Shown: positions 18,608-27,741 of the stretch, in pieces
Position numbering within the stretch: position 1 is the stretch's first letter
How the letters are laid out: each line of letters opens with the position of its first letter
Source of the DNA: Chitinophagaceae bacterium
GTDB lineage: Bacteria > Bacteroidota > Bacteroidia > Chitinophagales > Chitinophagaceae
Assembly: GCA_947446645.1 (NCBI GenBank)
Contig: CANFHA010000016.1
Location: forward strand, 97,043-161,042
DNA length: 64,000 nucleotides
Direction: 5' to 3'
Notes under the pieces: model-generated
Told to the model about the DNA's origin: nothing
Database searches by the model: none
Seen by the model: the letters and a program-made list of their open reading frames with translations, nothing else
Made by a program: the position numbers and the translations under genes

Positions 18608-18660
18608 CACTGTAATTGTAGTTAGCTTTTTTTGGCAGAAAGTAATTACTTTTACATACG

Positions 18661-18897
18661 ATGAGTTTTACCGAAAAACATATTGTAGCGTCGTATTCAG
18701 ATCTGTTTGAAGGACTTAGTTCTTCAAGTAAGGCGGAGCTCATTGAAAACCTGTCCAAGTCGCTAAAGACCAACAAAGGCACTAAAGATGATGCTTTCTA
18801 CAAATCATTTGGTGGGTTTGTCTCAAAGAAAAGCACCGGAGAAATAATAAATGACATTAAGCAGAACAGAAAATTCAGGACAAAAGACGTTCATTTT
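18661..18897 (+). CDS. Antitoxin of a VapBC-like pair
   Basis: 79 residues (MSFTEKHIVASYSDLFEGLS to TKDVHF); the stop TGA is at 18898-18900. It begins with a helical segment and ends in a basic stretch with an FVSKKSTGEIINDIKQNRKF toxin-binding-like tail. It resembles small DUF2281/VapB-type antitoxins in size and in having the partner directly downstream, but no AbrB or ribbon-helix-helix motif is clear, so the class is uncertain. Its stop codon overlaps the toxin start by one base. Confidence 0.72.
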
Positions 18898-18899
18898 TG

Positions 18900-19304
18900 A
18901 TGAAGTATCTGCTCGACACAAGTATTTGTGTGTTTTTTCTCCGTGGCAAATTAGATATGGATGCGCACATTAGAGAAAAGGGCAGAGAAAACTGCTTTAT
19001 ATCAGAAATTACTGTTGCTGAACTCAGGTATGGCGCTGAAAATAGTGATAGTCCGGTAAAATCTCATAAGGCTGTAGACTCCTTTTTAGCCGGGCTTTCC
19101 ATCATTCCCATTTATGGTTCTATCAGACGTTATGCCAAAGAAAAGGTAAGGTTAAGGAAGTCAGGCAACCCGATGCATGATGAGTTTGACCTGATGATAG
19201 GAGTTACTGCAATAGAAAATAAGCTTACGCTTGTCACAGACAATGTGAAAGATTTTGAAAGATTAAAAGGCATCAAAATCGAAAATTGGTTTAAGCGGAA
19301 ATAG
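18900..19304 (+). CDS. vapC: PIN-domain toxin (VapC-like ribonuclease)
   Basis: 134 residues starting at the ATG that overlaps the antitoxin TGA (TGATG). PIN-domain acidic residues are all present: Asp6 in YLLDTSICVFFLRG, Glu41 in SEITVAELRYG, Asp97 in DEFDLMIGVTAI, and Asp114 in LVTDNVKDFERL. VapC toxins cleave tRNA or rRNA when freed of their antitoxin. The catalytic set is intact, so the toxin is presumed active and held in check by the upstream gene. The pair lies between a lipid hydroxylase and mqnC, with no other mobile genes nearby. Confidence 0.9.
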   Translation: MKYLLDTSICVFFLRGKLDMDAHIREKGRENCFISEITVAELRYGAENSDSPVKSHKAVDSFLAGLSIIPIYGSIRRYAKEKVRLRKSGNPMHDEFDLMIGVTAIENKLTLVTDNVKDFERLKGIKIENWFKRK

Positions 19305-19493
19305 AACCGCTGTTCTAAATTTATCAATTCGTGAAATCCACTAGACTTTCGTGTCATCTTAGTGCGCTGCTATCGCTTTCGTGCAGCACCGCGTAATCTC
19401 TGATTCTCATTTATACTTTGCTCATCAGTGTTTAAGATACCTATGGCATCCCGTGGCATGTGATTTGATTATATTAAAGCAGAGCACAGATAA

Positions 19494-19739
19494 ATGAGAC
19501 GAAAGATGAAAACGATAAAACAAGAAGAATATACGAAGCTGAACAAAGCCCTCTACCATTTGGAAGATATATTGTCGTGCATGGGCGTTAAGGAGTTCTC
19601 AATATCAAGGGAGAAGCACAATATGCAGATGGATATGAATGCCGAAAATATAGACGCAGACCTGCTTTATGCATTTTGTAACAATATAGCGCAGATACAT
19701 CATGCCAAATTTGGCAACGCACAGCATTTTCTAAAGTGA
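19494..19739 (+). CDS. Small hypothetical protein
   Basis: 81 residues from ATG 19494; a second ATG at 19506 (MKTIKQEEYTKLNKALYHLE) may be the real start. The sequence is mostly polar with alternating charged helices (LNKALYHLEDILSCMG, DADLLYAFCNNIAQIHHAKF). No motif recognised, no signal peptide. Codon use is like its neighbours, which supports a real gene, but the evidence is only the open frame. Confidence 0.5.
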   Translation: MRRKMKTIKQEEYTKLNKALYHLEDILSCMGVKEFSISREKHNMQMDMNAENIDADLLYAFCNNIAQIHHAKFGNAQHFLK

Positions 19740-19813
19740 CTATTGAAAACAATGATACTGGTCATACCGGTTTGGGCCTATTATTCAGTAATTTTACAGC
19801 CTAAAAAGAGTTT

Positions 19814-20935
19814 TTGATGCAGTTATCATTGTTATTAGAGCGGGCTATGAATTTTGAGTTCCTCAGTGCCGAAGAAGGTGTATACCTGTTTGAGCATGCG
19901 CCCCTTACCGAGTTGATGTACGTGGCAAATGAGTTGAGGAAGATACAGGTGCCGCATGGCAAAGTAACCTGGCAGATAGACCGCAATGTAAATACTACCA
20001 ACGTATGTGTGGCTAACTGCAAATTCTGCAATTTTTACCGCATCCCCGGCCATGCAGAGGCCTACATTACTGATATAGAAACTTACAAAACAAAAATTGA
20101 AGAAACCTTCAAATACGGCGGCGATCAGCTGCTGTTACAGGGTGGTCACCATCCCGATCTGGGACTGGCATTTTATGTGGATCTTTTCAAAACACTTAAA
20201 GGATTATACCCCAATCTAAAGCTGCATACTCTGGGCCCACCAGAAATAGCCCACATCACTAAGCTGGAAAAAAGCACACATAGCGAGGTACTGAAAGCAT
20301 TAATGGAGGCAGGTATGGACAGCATGCCGGGAGCAGGTGCCGAAATACTTAACGACCGCGTGCGCAGGCTGGTATCGAACGGTAAGTGCGGTGCCCAGGA
20401 ATGGCTCGATGTGATGCGTGAAGCTCATAAGCTTGGCCTTACCACCAGCGCCACCATGATGTTCGGGCATGTGGAAACTGTTCTTGAGCGCTTTGAGCAC
20501 CTGGTAAAACTGCGCGAAGTACAGGCAGAAAAACCCGAAGGTGCAAAAGGATTCCTCAACTTTATACCCTGGACCTTCCAGAATGTGGACACACTGCTGG
20601 AAAAAATACGCGGCATAAAGAACATGACCACTCCTGAAGAGTATATACGCATGATAGCCCTGAGCCGCATAATGCTGCCTAATGTGAAGAACATACAGGC
20701 GTCATGGCTCACAGTGGGCAAGCAGGTGGCCCAGATATGCCTTAACGCTGGCGCCAACGACTTTGGCTCTATAATGATAGAAGAGAACGTAGTAAGCGCC
20801 GCCGGGGCACCACACCGCTTTACTGCACAGAGCATACAGCAATCAATAAGGGATGCAGGCTTTGAGCCACAACTGCGCAACCAGCAATATGAATTCCGCA
20901 AAATGCCGGAAATGGAAGAACAGGTCATAAATTAT
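19814..20935 (+). CDS. mqnC: Cyclic dehypoxanthinyl futalosine synthase (radical SAM)
   Basis: 374 residues; the stop is TAA at 20936-20938. A radical SAM enzyme of the futalosine route to menaquinone that cyclises dehypoxanthinyl futalosine. The [4Fe-4S] cluster ligands are Cys65, Cys69 and Cys72 in NVCVANCKFCNFYR. Family blocks are clear: QLLLQGGHHPDLGL, HTLGPPEIAHI, GMDSMPGAGAEIL, LTTSATMMFGHVET, FIPWTFQN and GANDFGSIMIEENVVSAAG; the last favours MqnC over the related MqnE. An alternative start at residue 12 (MNFEFLSAEE) is possible. The other mqn genes are not in the window. Its presence implies the organism makes menaquinone by the futalosine pathway. Confidence 0.92.
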
Positions 20936-20940
20936 TAAGG

Positions 20941-21078
20941 CAAAAGTTAAAAGTCAAAACCAGAAAATACAGGCTGTTCTTTATTTGTAATACTGTAGAT
21001 AAAACTGAAAAAGTGTACGGCATCCGTACACTTTTTTTATATCTCGTAAAACTTTTTGGTTTTGACTTTTAACTTTTG
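20941..21078. repeat. 21-bp perfect inverted repeat flanking the mqnC-dnaN terminator
   Basis: Positions 20941-20961 (starting CAAAAGTTAAAAGTC) and 21058-21078 are perfect reverse complements. The inner half contains a terminator hairpin. Similar AAGTTAAAAGTYAAAAC ends and a GCTGTTC motif occur at 4384-4488, so this may be a small non-coding mobile-type element. No coding capacity inside. Confidence 0.6.
21008..21038. terminator. Bidirectional terminator between mqnC and dnaN
   Basis: Stem AGTGTACGG/CCGTACACT (21012-21020 and 21024-21032) with loop CAT, an A-run on the left and seven T on the right. It can serve both mqnC (+) and the convergent dnaN (-). Confidence 0.85.
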
Positions 21079-21142
21079 AACTAAAAGAAAAATGCCCCAA
21101 AACGAGAGCATTTTCAAATTTTCAAATTCGTTAATTTTCAAA

Positions 21143-22264
21143 TTAAACCCCTACCATCAGCGGCATCAGCAGCATCAGTAGATCTTCATTCTCCACTTTG
21201 TCTATTGAGCGGAAGATACCGGCACGTGTTGGGGTGCTTAGCTCTACTTGTATTTCGTTGCCGTCAAGGTTGCCCACCATTTCCACCATCAGTTTGGCAT
21301 TGAAGGCTATTTTCATATCCTCGCCGCTGTACTGGCAGCTCAGCATTTCCTTGCCTTCGTAGGAGAAGTCAACGTCTTGCGCGCTTATCTGCAGGGCGTT
21401 GCCGTTTATGTCCAGTACTACCTGGTTAGTGGTCTTGTTGGCAAATATGCTTACACGGCGTAGTGCGCTTACAAAGTCCGCGCGGTTTATCGTGAGCTTA
21501 TACGGGTTATCCAGTGGTATTACGGCCTTATAATCGGGGAAGCGTGCGTCTATAAGACGGCAGCTGAGACTTATGCGCTCACCGGTTACAAACAGGTGGC
21601 TGCCATTGTAGGCAAGCTGCAGTATAGATTCATCCGGGGGCAATGTAGCACGCAGCTGCTGCAGCGGCTTCTTAGGCACCACAAAACCATCCTTTGCAGG
21701 GCAGTTAATATCTGTGCGGCGAAACTGTACCAGGCGATGTGCATCGGTAGAAACAAACGTGATGCCATCTGTAGCCAGCTCAAAGTATACGCCGGTCATT
21801 GCGGGGCGCAGCGTATCCGAACTCACCGCAAAAAGCGATTTGTTCACACACTCCAGCAGTGATATAGATGGCATGGTGAATGAAGTGGTTTCACCCGGTG
21901 CTGGTTCCTTCGGAAAGTCATCTGCTTTTTCACCACCTATACGGTACTTGCCCACATCGCTCGACATTTCTATAGAGAGATCGTTCTCGTTGATATTGAA
22001 AGTAATGGGCTGCTCAGGCAGGTTTTTCAGATAGTCCGTTAGTATCTTAGATGGGATACAGATACGGCCATCGCCCTGTGCATCATTTACCTCCATTTGC
22101 ACACGCATCATGGTTTCCAGGTCAGTAGCAGTAAGGGTAAGTGTGTTGCCACGCAGTTCAAAAAGGAAATCTTCAAGCACAGATAAAACTGTGTTCGCGC
22201 TGATAACGCCGCTTATCTGCTGCAGGTTTTTAAGCAAGGCAGTTGATGTAACTATGAAACGCAT
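21143..22264 (-). CDS. dnaN: DNA polymerase III sliding clamp (beta subunit)
   Basis: Ring-shaped processivity clamp of the replicative polymerase. 373 residues, normal length, with three repeated clamp domains: MRFIVTSTALLKNLQQISGV at the start, FTMPSISLLECVNKSLFAVS beginning domain 2, and INRADFVSALRRVSIFANKT beginning domain 3. The C-terminus LLMLLMPLMVGV is the hydrophobic pocket region usual for the family. It is not next to dnaA here. Upstream TATCTTTG (22306-22313) is a good promoter candidate. Confidence 0.96.
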   Translation of the reverse strand: MRFIVTSTALLKNLQQISGVISANTVLSVLEDFLFELRGNTLTLTATDLETMMRVQMEVNDAQGDGRICIPSKILTDYLKNLPEQPITFNINENDLSIEMSSDVGKYRIGGEKADDFPKEPAPGETTSFTMPSISLLECVNKSLFAVSSDTLRPAMTGVYFELATDGITFVSTDAHRLVQFRRTDINCPAKDGFVVPKKPLQQLRATLPPDESILQLAYNGSHLFVTGERISLSCRLIDARFPDYKAVIPLDNPYKLTINRADFVSALRRVSIFANKTTNQVVLDINGNALQISAQDVDFSYEGKEMLSCQYSGEDMKIAFNAKLMVEMVGNLDGNEIQVELSTPTRAGIFRSIDKVENEDLLMLLMPLMVGV

Positions 22265-22305
22265 AGTATATTATTGGTTTTGAAACCTGCCTACCGGCAG
22301 GCAGG

Positions 22306-22313
22306 CAAAGATA
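22306..22313 (-). promoter_or_regulatory. -7 element of dnaN
   Basis: Minus strand TATCTTTG fits TAnnTTTG and lies 42-49 bases upstream of the dnaN ATG. It abuts the palindrome CCTGCCTACCGGCAGGCAGG at 22287-22306. Confidence 0.5.
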
Positions 22314-22434
22314 TTTTAAATAAGGTCAAAATTAAAAGCACTAATGCTATTGTGGATAAATAAGCCGCAATTGGGAATTTGGCATTTTCTGACACGAGAA
22401 AGTCCCAATAGCTAAACAGCAAGGTAGCGAATAC

Positions 22435-22605
22435 CTAATCTACGTCTTTGCCCGGCTTCTGGGTAAAGGCCATTATAAGCGATACTATAGCCAGCGCAGC
22501 CATAAGGTGTACCATATATCCCTTATGCTGCCACACAATGAATCCCAGTACCCAGCCTATGACAAGGATTACGGCAATAAAGTATAAAAGATTACGGAGT
22601 ATCAT
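22435..22605 (-). CDS. Small two-helix membrane protein (Lmo0937/DUF5670-like)
   Basis: 56 residues, MILRNLLYFIAVILVIGWVL at the start and QKPGKDVD at the end. Two hydrophobic helices are separated by a short WQHKGYM turn, the usual form of the small Lmo0937-type membrane proteins in Bacteroidota, which have no established function. It is too short for most gene callers but has a clean ATG, a TAG stop and good codon use. It sits alone between alaS and dnaN, all on the minus strand. Confidence 0.72.
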   Translation of the reverse strand: MILRNLLYFIAVILVIGWVLGFIVWQHKGYMVHLMAALAIVSLIMAFTQKPGKDVD

Positions 22606-22662
22606 AGATTACAGTAGTAAAAATAAGAAATCTACATTGTAAACCTAATAACCATCGAAAGT

Positions 22663-25290
22663 CTACAGCAGCCCCCTTACTTTTTCAATCACGGCCATTA
22701 GGCCGCTGGCATCTTGTCCGCCTGCAGTGGCCAGCGCTTTCTGTCCTCCCCCTCCGCCCTTTATTAGCGGCGCTACATGTTCTTTTATGATCTTGCCGGC
22801 ATCAAGCCCTTTGGCGGCAGCCACCTTTTCATCTACCCCCACAGCCACATAAGCCTTTCCGTCTACGTTTGAGCAAAGCACTATCACGTGGTCGTTAAGG
22901 TGAGATTTCAGGTCGGTACACAGGCGCTTCAGCGCATCCAGCGAGCTTACCGTTACCATCTGCCCTACAAAGGTTACCTGGTTAATGATCTCATCTTTTG
23001 TAAGCAGCTCATTGCGTATTCCCACCAGCATCCTGTTCTCTAGGTGCTCGGCATGTTTCTCAAATTGTGAACGTTCTTCCTGCAGTTTTTCTATTGCTTT
23101 CAGCGGGTCTTTTGCATTCTTCAGTTGCGCGGTTATGCTGGCTATAAGCTGCAGCTGGCTGTTGATAAAATGCTCAGCGGCCTTGCCACTCACTGCTTCT
23201 ATACGGCGTACACCTGCGGCCACTGCTGCCTCGCTGGTTATCTTAAAATAGCCCAGCTGCCCGGTAGCGCCCACATGGGTGCCACCGCAAAGCTCAATAG
23301 AATATGTGGGGTTCATCATTACCACACGTACCACATTTCCATACTTCTCACCAAACAAGGCCATTGCTCCCATTGCTACGGCCTCATCCTTGCCCATTTC
23401 CTTTATTACTACAGGTATGTTCTCCCGTATCTTCTCATTCACTATCGCTTCTATCCGGGCTATCTCTTCATCAGACACTTTTGCAAAATGCGAAAAGTCG
23501 AACCTGAGATGCTCTTCATTTACGAGAGAGCCTTTTTGTGCTACATGCGTGCCCAGCACCTGGCGCAGTGCTGCATGCAGCAGGTGCGTAGCGCTATGGT
23601 GCACAGCAGTAGAAACCCTTCTCGGGGAGTCCACTACAGCATGCACAGGTGCAGTAACATTTTCCGGCATCACTTCAGAAAAATGTATGGTAAGCCCATC
23701 CTCTTTCTTGGTATCAATTATCTGTATGCTCTCATTCGGAAAAATGAACTCACCGGAATCACCTACCTGTCCACCACTCTCGGCATAAAAGGGAGTAGTG
23801 TCCAGCACAAACTGGAACAGCTCTTTACTTTTTGATGTTACCCTGCGGTATTTCAATATAGAGGCTTCGGCCTCAAGGCTATCGTAGCCTACAAATTTTG
23901 TAGCATTGGTATCCTTCACTATTACCCAGTCATCCGTGTCAAGTGCAGTAGCTGCGCGGCTGCGGGTTTTCTGTTCCTGCAGTGCCTTGTCAAATGCGGC
24001 TTCATCTACATGCAGACCATTCTCAGTACCTATGAGGCGGGTCAGGTCTATCGGGAAACCAAACGTATCATATAGCTCAAACGCCGCCTTGCCATTTATA
24101 GCCAGGGTATTCTGTTTTTTGGTCTCGGTGATCACATCGTCTATCCGCTTCAGCCCCTTGTCCAGCGTCCTCAGGAAGGCTTCTTCTTCTTCCTTTACTA
24201 CGCGGCTCACAAGATCCAGTTGCTTATGCAGCTCTGGGAACACATCTTCAAATTGTTTTGCCAGCACGGGCATTAACCTGTGCAGCAATGGCTGCTTATG
24301 GTCCAGGTAAGAATAGTAGTATCGCACTGCGCGGCGCAGTATGCGGCGTATTACGTATCCGGCGCCGGTATTAGACGGCAACTGTCCATCAGCAATAGTA
24401 AAACCAATCGCCCTTATATGGTCAGACAGTACACGGAAAGCAATATCCTGCTTGCTGTCTGTGTATCCGTATTTCTTACCGGTTATGCCTTCTACCGCGC
24501 TTATTGTCCCTGTAAATATATCCGTATCATAGTTGCTCTGCTTGCCCTGTAGCACTCTTACCAGGCGCTCCAGGCCCATGCCTGTGTCTACATGCTTTGC
24601 GGGCAGCGGCACTAGGCTACCATCTTTCTGCCTGTTAAACTGCATGAACACATTATTCCATATCTCTATCACCTGCGGATGGTCTGCATTTACAAGCGTC
24701 TTGCCATCTACAAGTTTCTTTTCCTCGTCGGTCCTGCAATCCACATGTATCTCTGAGCACGGGCCACATGGGCCTGTATCACCCATTTCCCAGAAGTTGT
24801 CTTTCTTATTGCCCAGCAGTATGCGGTCTTCGGCTATATGCTGTTTCCAAAAGTTGTAAGCCTCTTCATCTTTCGGCAGGTTTTCCGCCGCATCACCCTG
24901 GAAAACGGTTACGTACAGTTTCTCCTTAGGTATACCATACACAGTAGTCAGCAGTTCCCAGCTCCATGCTATAGCTTCTTCTTTAAAGTAATCGCCAAAG
25001 CTCCAGTTGCCCAGCATCTCAAACATGGTGTGGTGGTAAGTATCTACCCCCACCTCTTCCAGGTCGTTATGTTTACCGCTTACGCGCAGGCATTTTTGCG
25101 TATCAGCAATACGCGTATTACCTGGCACCTGGTTACCCAGGAAATAGTCTTTAAACTGGTTCATACCGGCATTGGTAAACAACAGGGTAGGGTCATTCTT
25201 CACCACTATAGGTGCCGATGGCACTATCTCATGTCCCTTACTACGGAAAAAATCTAAAAACTGTTTGCGTATCTCGTTTGCGGTTAGCAT
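22663..25290 (-). CDS. alaS: Alanyl-tRNA synthetase
   Basis: 875 residues, normal length. Class II catalytic core at the N-terminus (TSAEIRxxFLDFF-like MLTANEIRKQFLDFFRSKGH, GMNQFKDYFLGN, HHTMFEMLGNWSFGDYFKEE); the editing domain carries the zinc-binding HHSATHLLHAAL and SIELCGGTHV motifs (His-His and Cys-His ligands present); the C-terminal C-Ala domain ends with KGGGGGQKALATAGGQD. All functional motifs are intact, so it both charges tRNA-Ala and edits Ser/Gly mischarging. Transcribed away from a large perfect hairpin at 25398-25436. Confidence 0.97.
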   Translation of the reverse strand: MLTANEIRKQFLDFFRSKGHEIVPSAPIVVKNDPTLLFTNAGMNQFKDYFLGNQVPGNTRIADTQKCLRVSGKHNDLEEVGVDTYHHTMFEMLGNWSFGDYFKEEAIAWSWELLTTVYGIPKEKLYVTVFQGDAAENLPKDEEAYNFWKQHIAEDRILLGNKKDNFWEMGDTGPCGPCSEIHVDCRTDEEKKLVDGKTLVNADHPQVIEIWNNVFMQFNRQKDGSLVPLPAKHVDTGMGLERLVRVLQGKQSNYDTDIFTGTISAVEGITGKKYGYTDSKQDIAFRVLSDHIRAIGFTIADGQLPSNTGAGYVIRRILRRAVRYYYSYLDHKQPLLHRLMPVLAKQFEDVFPELHKQLDLVSRVVKEEEEAFLRTLDKGLKRIDDVITETKKQNTLAINGKAAFELYDTFGFPIDLTRLIGTENGLHVDEAAFDKALQEQKTRSRAATALDTDDWVIVKDTNATKFVGYDSLEAEASILKYRRVTSKSKELFQFVLDTTPFYAESGGQVGDSGEFIFPNESIQIIDTKKEDGLTIHFSEVMPENVTAPVHAVVDSPRRVSTAVHHSATHLLHAALRQVLGTHVAQKGSLVNEEHLRFDFSHFAKVSDEEIARIEAIVNEKIRENIPVVIKEMGKDEAVAMGAMALFGEKYGNVVRVVMMNPTYSIELCGGTHVGATGQLGYFKITSEAAVAAGVRRIEAVSGKAAEHFINSQLQLIASITAQLKNAKDPLKAIEKLQEERSQFEKHAEHLENRMLVGIRNELLTKDEIINQVTFVGQMVTVSSLDALKRLCTDLKSHLNDHVIVLCSNVDGKAYVAVGVDEKVAAAKGLDAGKIIKEHVAPLIKGGGGGQKALATAGGQDASGLMAVIEKVRGLL

Positions 25291-25315
25291 CGTATGAAGT
25301 ATAATAATAAGGCTG

Positions 25316-25323
25316 CAAAACTA
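25316..25323 (-). promoter_or_regulatory. -7 element of alaS
   Basis: Minus strand TAGTTTTG fits TAnnTTTG, 26-33 bases upstream of the alaS ATG. Confidence 0.45.
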
Positions 25324-25397
25324 ATGGAAAAGGAGAAAGTAGGCGGAAAGAAGTTAGAATTCTTAGATTGCTTTTCATATTTAACATATGCCATATA

Positions 25398-25436
25398 TTT
25401 GGAAAAATATGGAATCCAATTCCATATTTTTCCAAA
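25398..25436. repeat. 18-bp perfect palindromic hairpin between alaS and a histidine kinase gene
   Basis: Arm TTTGGAAAAATATGGAAT (25398-25415) and its exact reverse complement (25419-25433 extended to 25436), spacer CCA. It lies between the 3' end of the kinase gene (25492) and the alaS promoter. There is no T-run typical of a terminator beyond the arm's own T-rich part; the arm itself could act as terminator for the kinase gene, or the site may bind a regulator of alaS. Confidence 0.75.
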
Positions 25437-25491
25437 CATGGCAAAGACCATTATGCAATCAGGTAAAGTAGAAATAAAAAGGGAATGGCAA

Positions 25492-26331
25492 CTACGAAGC
25501 CAGCGCCTGCTCCTGCTTGAAAGCCCGGCTGATAGCCGCATCTATTTTCTTTTGGTTGCTTTTAGACTGTTTTTTTTTGGTAACCAGGCTATACAGAACA
25601 ATGGTGAAAGTAGCACCCTTGTTTATCCCATCGCTTTGGGCAATCAGCTTACCATCATGCTTTTCTATCATCTTCCGGCTCAGGTACAGACCCAGGCCTA
25701 TAGATGCCTCGCCATGAGTGCCCTTTTTTCCCGATTTTGTAAACCGGTCAAACAATCCCTCGATCTCCGACTGCATAAAGCCAATTCCTTCATCCTGTAT
25801 AGACAGCGATACCTGGTCTTTATCTTGCGTGGCAGTAATGTGGATGCTTTTACCTTCTGACGAAAATTTGATGGCGTTTCCCATTATGTTCCTCACGGCT
25901 TGCACAAAAAGCTCGCGCTGCACCGTAATAACGATTGACTTATCTACAGATACACGCGCATGCAGATTTTTTTCCGTCAATGCAAAATCGAAGAAATGAA
26001 CGGTCTCCTCTATCAGATCGCTCAGATTTACCGGGCTCATGGTAAATGGCCGGCTGTCCTCACGCAGCATCATCAATATATTTTCCAGCACGCTGAGCAG
26101 GCTGTTACATTCTTCAGTTATGTAGTCTGCGTAAATTTCCTTCTTGGTTTCGTCGTCTATTCTTATGAGATTACTGATTCCCAGGATGCGGGTAATAGGC
26201 GCCCTCAGATCGTGCGAAAGCAGATCTATCATGTCATTTTTTTCGGCCAGCATCGAATCCAGGCTTGCTATGGTATCCTGTATGTTGCCAAGTAATGTAC
26301 GGGCGTCATCTATCATTGCATATAAACGCAC
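25492..26331 (-). CDS. Cytoplasmic sensor histidine kinase
   Basis: 279 residues from a GTG start; an ATG at 26316 (MIDDARTLLGNIQ) is equally possible. A short coiled coil (residues 10-32) leads to the HisKA domain with the phosphorylated His40 in DLLSHDLRAPITRILG, then the HATPase domain with N-box FVQAVRNIMGNAIKFSS, G1 DEGIGF and G2 GLGLYLSRKM. There is no membrane segment or recognisable sensor domain, so input probably comes from a partner protein. A lysine-rich tail (TKKKQSKSNQKKID) follows. No response regulator is adjacent, so it is an orphan kinase. Confidence 0.9.
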   Translation of the reverse strand: MRLYAMIDDARTLLGNIQDTIASLDSMLAEKNDMIDLLSHDLRAPITRILGISNLIRIDDETKKEIYADYITEECNSLLSVLENILMMLREDSRPFTMSPVNLSDLIEETVHFFDFALTEKNLHARVSVDKSIVITVQRELFVQAVRNIMGNAIKFSSEGKSIHITATQDKDQVSLSIQDEGIGFMQSEIEGLFDRFTKSGKKGTHGEASIGLGLYLSRKMIEKHDGKLIAQSDGINKGATFTIVLYSLVTKKKQSKSNQKKIDAAISRAFKQEQALAS

Positions 26332-26647
26332 ATTTTGACGTGCGCAGTCTTCAGTCCACTATTCTTTTTCACCAACACAAATAAACCCTTCACCCCGGAT
26401 AGTTTCTTTTCTCTGAAAATAAATGTATAACGATATAGTTAACCATTATGTTTATTCATCATGATTAACAATACATTCACATCGGATTGAGGGCTCCTTA
26501 ACGCATGCGCTATTAGGTAGCGCTCGCGTACATTGGTTCCCGCCCGTATTAGTTCAAAAAGCATGCCGCTTTGTATGAGTTGCGCACATCTTCACATATA
26601 TATAACTACACATTTTGTAGCTTGCAGCCAAATGAAAGCTAACCATA
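26332..26647. other. 316-base divergent intergenic region
   Basis: Lies between the histidine kinase gene (-) and the cation exporter gene (+), so it should hold both promoters. I found no clear TAnnTTTG element, hairpin or small gene in it. The stretch CCGCTTTGTATGAGTTGC near 26570 and TTTTGTAGCTTGC near 26613 are weak promoter-like sequences only. Confidence 0.4.
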
Positions 26648-27589
26648 ATGGACCACGGGCATAATCACGGCCATGACCATAGCCACGCAGGGCATCACCA
26701 TCACCAGGTGAGTGCTGCCGATGTAGCCAACAAGGCCTTCATTGCCGGCATTGTGCTCAATGGTATCTACGTGGTCGTTCAGGCTATTGCCGGGTTTGCT
26801 ACACATTCTATGGCGCTCCTTTCAGATGCCGGGCACAACCTTGGCGATGTGGCCAGTCTTGCCTTGTCGCTTATGGCGTTTCGCCTGGCGCGGGTAAAGC
26901 CCAGCCAGTCGTTTACCTACGGTTATAAGAAAACAACCATCATCGCCGCCCTCACTAATGCAGTTATTCTATCCCTGGCTATAGGAATGCTCGGCTATGA
27001 GTCGGTTCTAAGGCTCATGCACCCGCGCCACGATATAGATGGTGGCCTTGTGGCCATTATTGCCGGCATAGGCATTATCATCAACCTGGCATCTGCATTC
27101 CTTTTCTTCAGGAATAAGGAGCACGACCTAAATACAAAAGGAGCTTATCTGCACCTGCTGACAGATGCGCTGGTATCCCTGGGCGTGGTGGTATCAGGCA
27201 TTGTTATCAAGTTTACCAACTGGTATTGGCTGGATGGTGCTGTAAGCATCGTGGTGCTGGTGGTAATACTGGCGGGTACCTGGTCGTTGCTCACAGCTAG
27301 CCTCCGTATGTCGCTCGACGCTGTGCCCGGTGACATAAAGATGGACGAAATTGAAGCTATTATAAAGAAAGTGAAAGGCGTGGAAAGCGTGCACCACATG
27401 CATATATGGGCCATGAGCACCACCGAGAACGCCCTCACTGCCCACCTGTTGCTGCAGGAAACCCTCACCTTTGTAGAGAAGATGAAGGTGGTGCACAATG
27501 TAAAGCACGAGCTGTATCACAACAAGGTACACCATGCCACCATAGAGCTGGAATCGGCCACCCTTCCGTGCTCAGATGAGGAGTGTTAG
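26648..27589 (+). CDS. Cation diffusion facilitator metal exporter (ZitB/CzcD-like)
   Basis: 313 residues. Inner-membrane proton-coupled exporter of Zn or Co/Cd. The N-terminus holds ten His in the first 19 residues (MDHGHNHGHDHSHAGHHHH), a metal-binding lead. Six membrane helices follow, with the metal sites HSMALLSDAGHNLGDV in helix 2 and YLHLLTDALVSLGVVVSG in helix 5 (HxxxD), typical of Zn transporters. The cytoplasmic C-terminal domain has VHHMHIWAMSTTENALTAHL and a Cys-containing tail SDEEC. Exact metal preference is inference. Confidence 0.92.
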   Translation: MDHGHNHGHDHSHAGHHHHQVSAADVANKAFIAGIVLNGIYVVVQAIAGFATHSMALLSDAGHNLGDVASLALSLMAFRLARVKPSQSFTYGYKKTTIIAALTNAVILSLAIGMLGYESVLRLMHPRHDIDGGLVAIIAGIGIIINLASAFLFFRNKEHDLNTKGAYLHLLTDALVSLGVVVSGIVIKFTNWYWLDGAVSIVVLVVILAGTWSLLTASLRMSLDAVPGDIKMDEIEAIIKKVKGVESVHHMHIWAMSTTENALTAHLLLQETLTFVEKMKVVHNVKHELYHNKVHHATIELESATLPCSDEEC

Positions 27590-27663
27590 TCCGTCTTGAC
27601 TCATGACCTCCCTACCGGCAGGCGCGTTTCCTGGTTACAAGATTAGCATGATCGTTTAATTGA

Positions 27664-27690
27664 AAAAGGACCCAAACGGGTCCTTTAAAA
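27664..27690. terminator. Terminator between the CDF gene and the next convergent gene
   Basis: Stem AAAGGACCC/GGGTCCTTT (27665-27673 and 27678-27686), loop AAAC, with A-rich flanks on both sides. It suits both converging genes. Confidence 0.8.
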
Positions 27691-27741
27691 ATGTATAAAT
27701 GAATCAGAATAATCCGCTGATCGGGAAAATCACGGTTCAGA

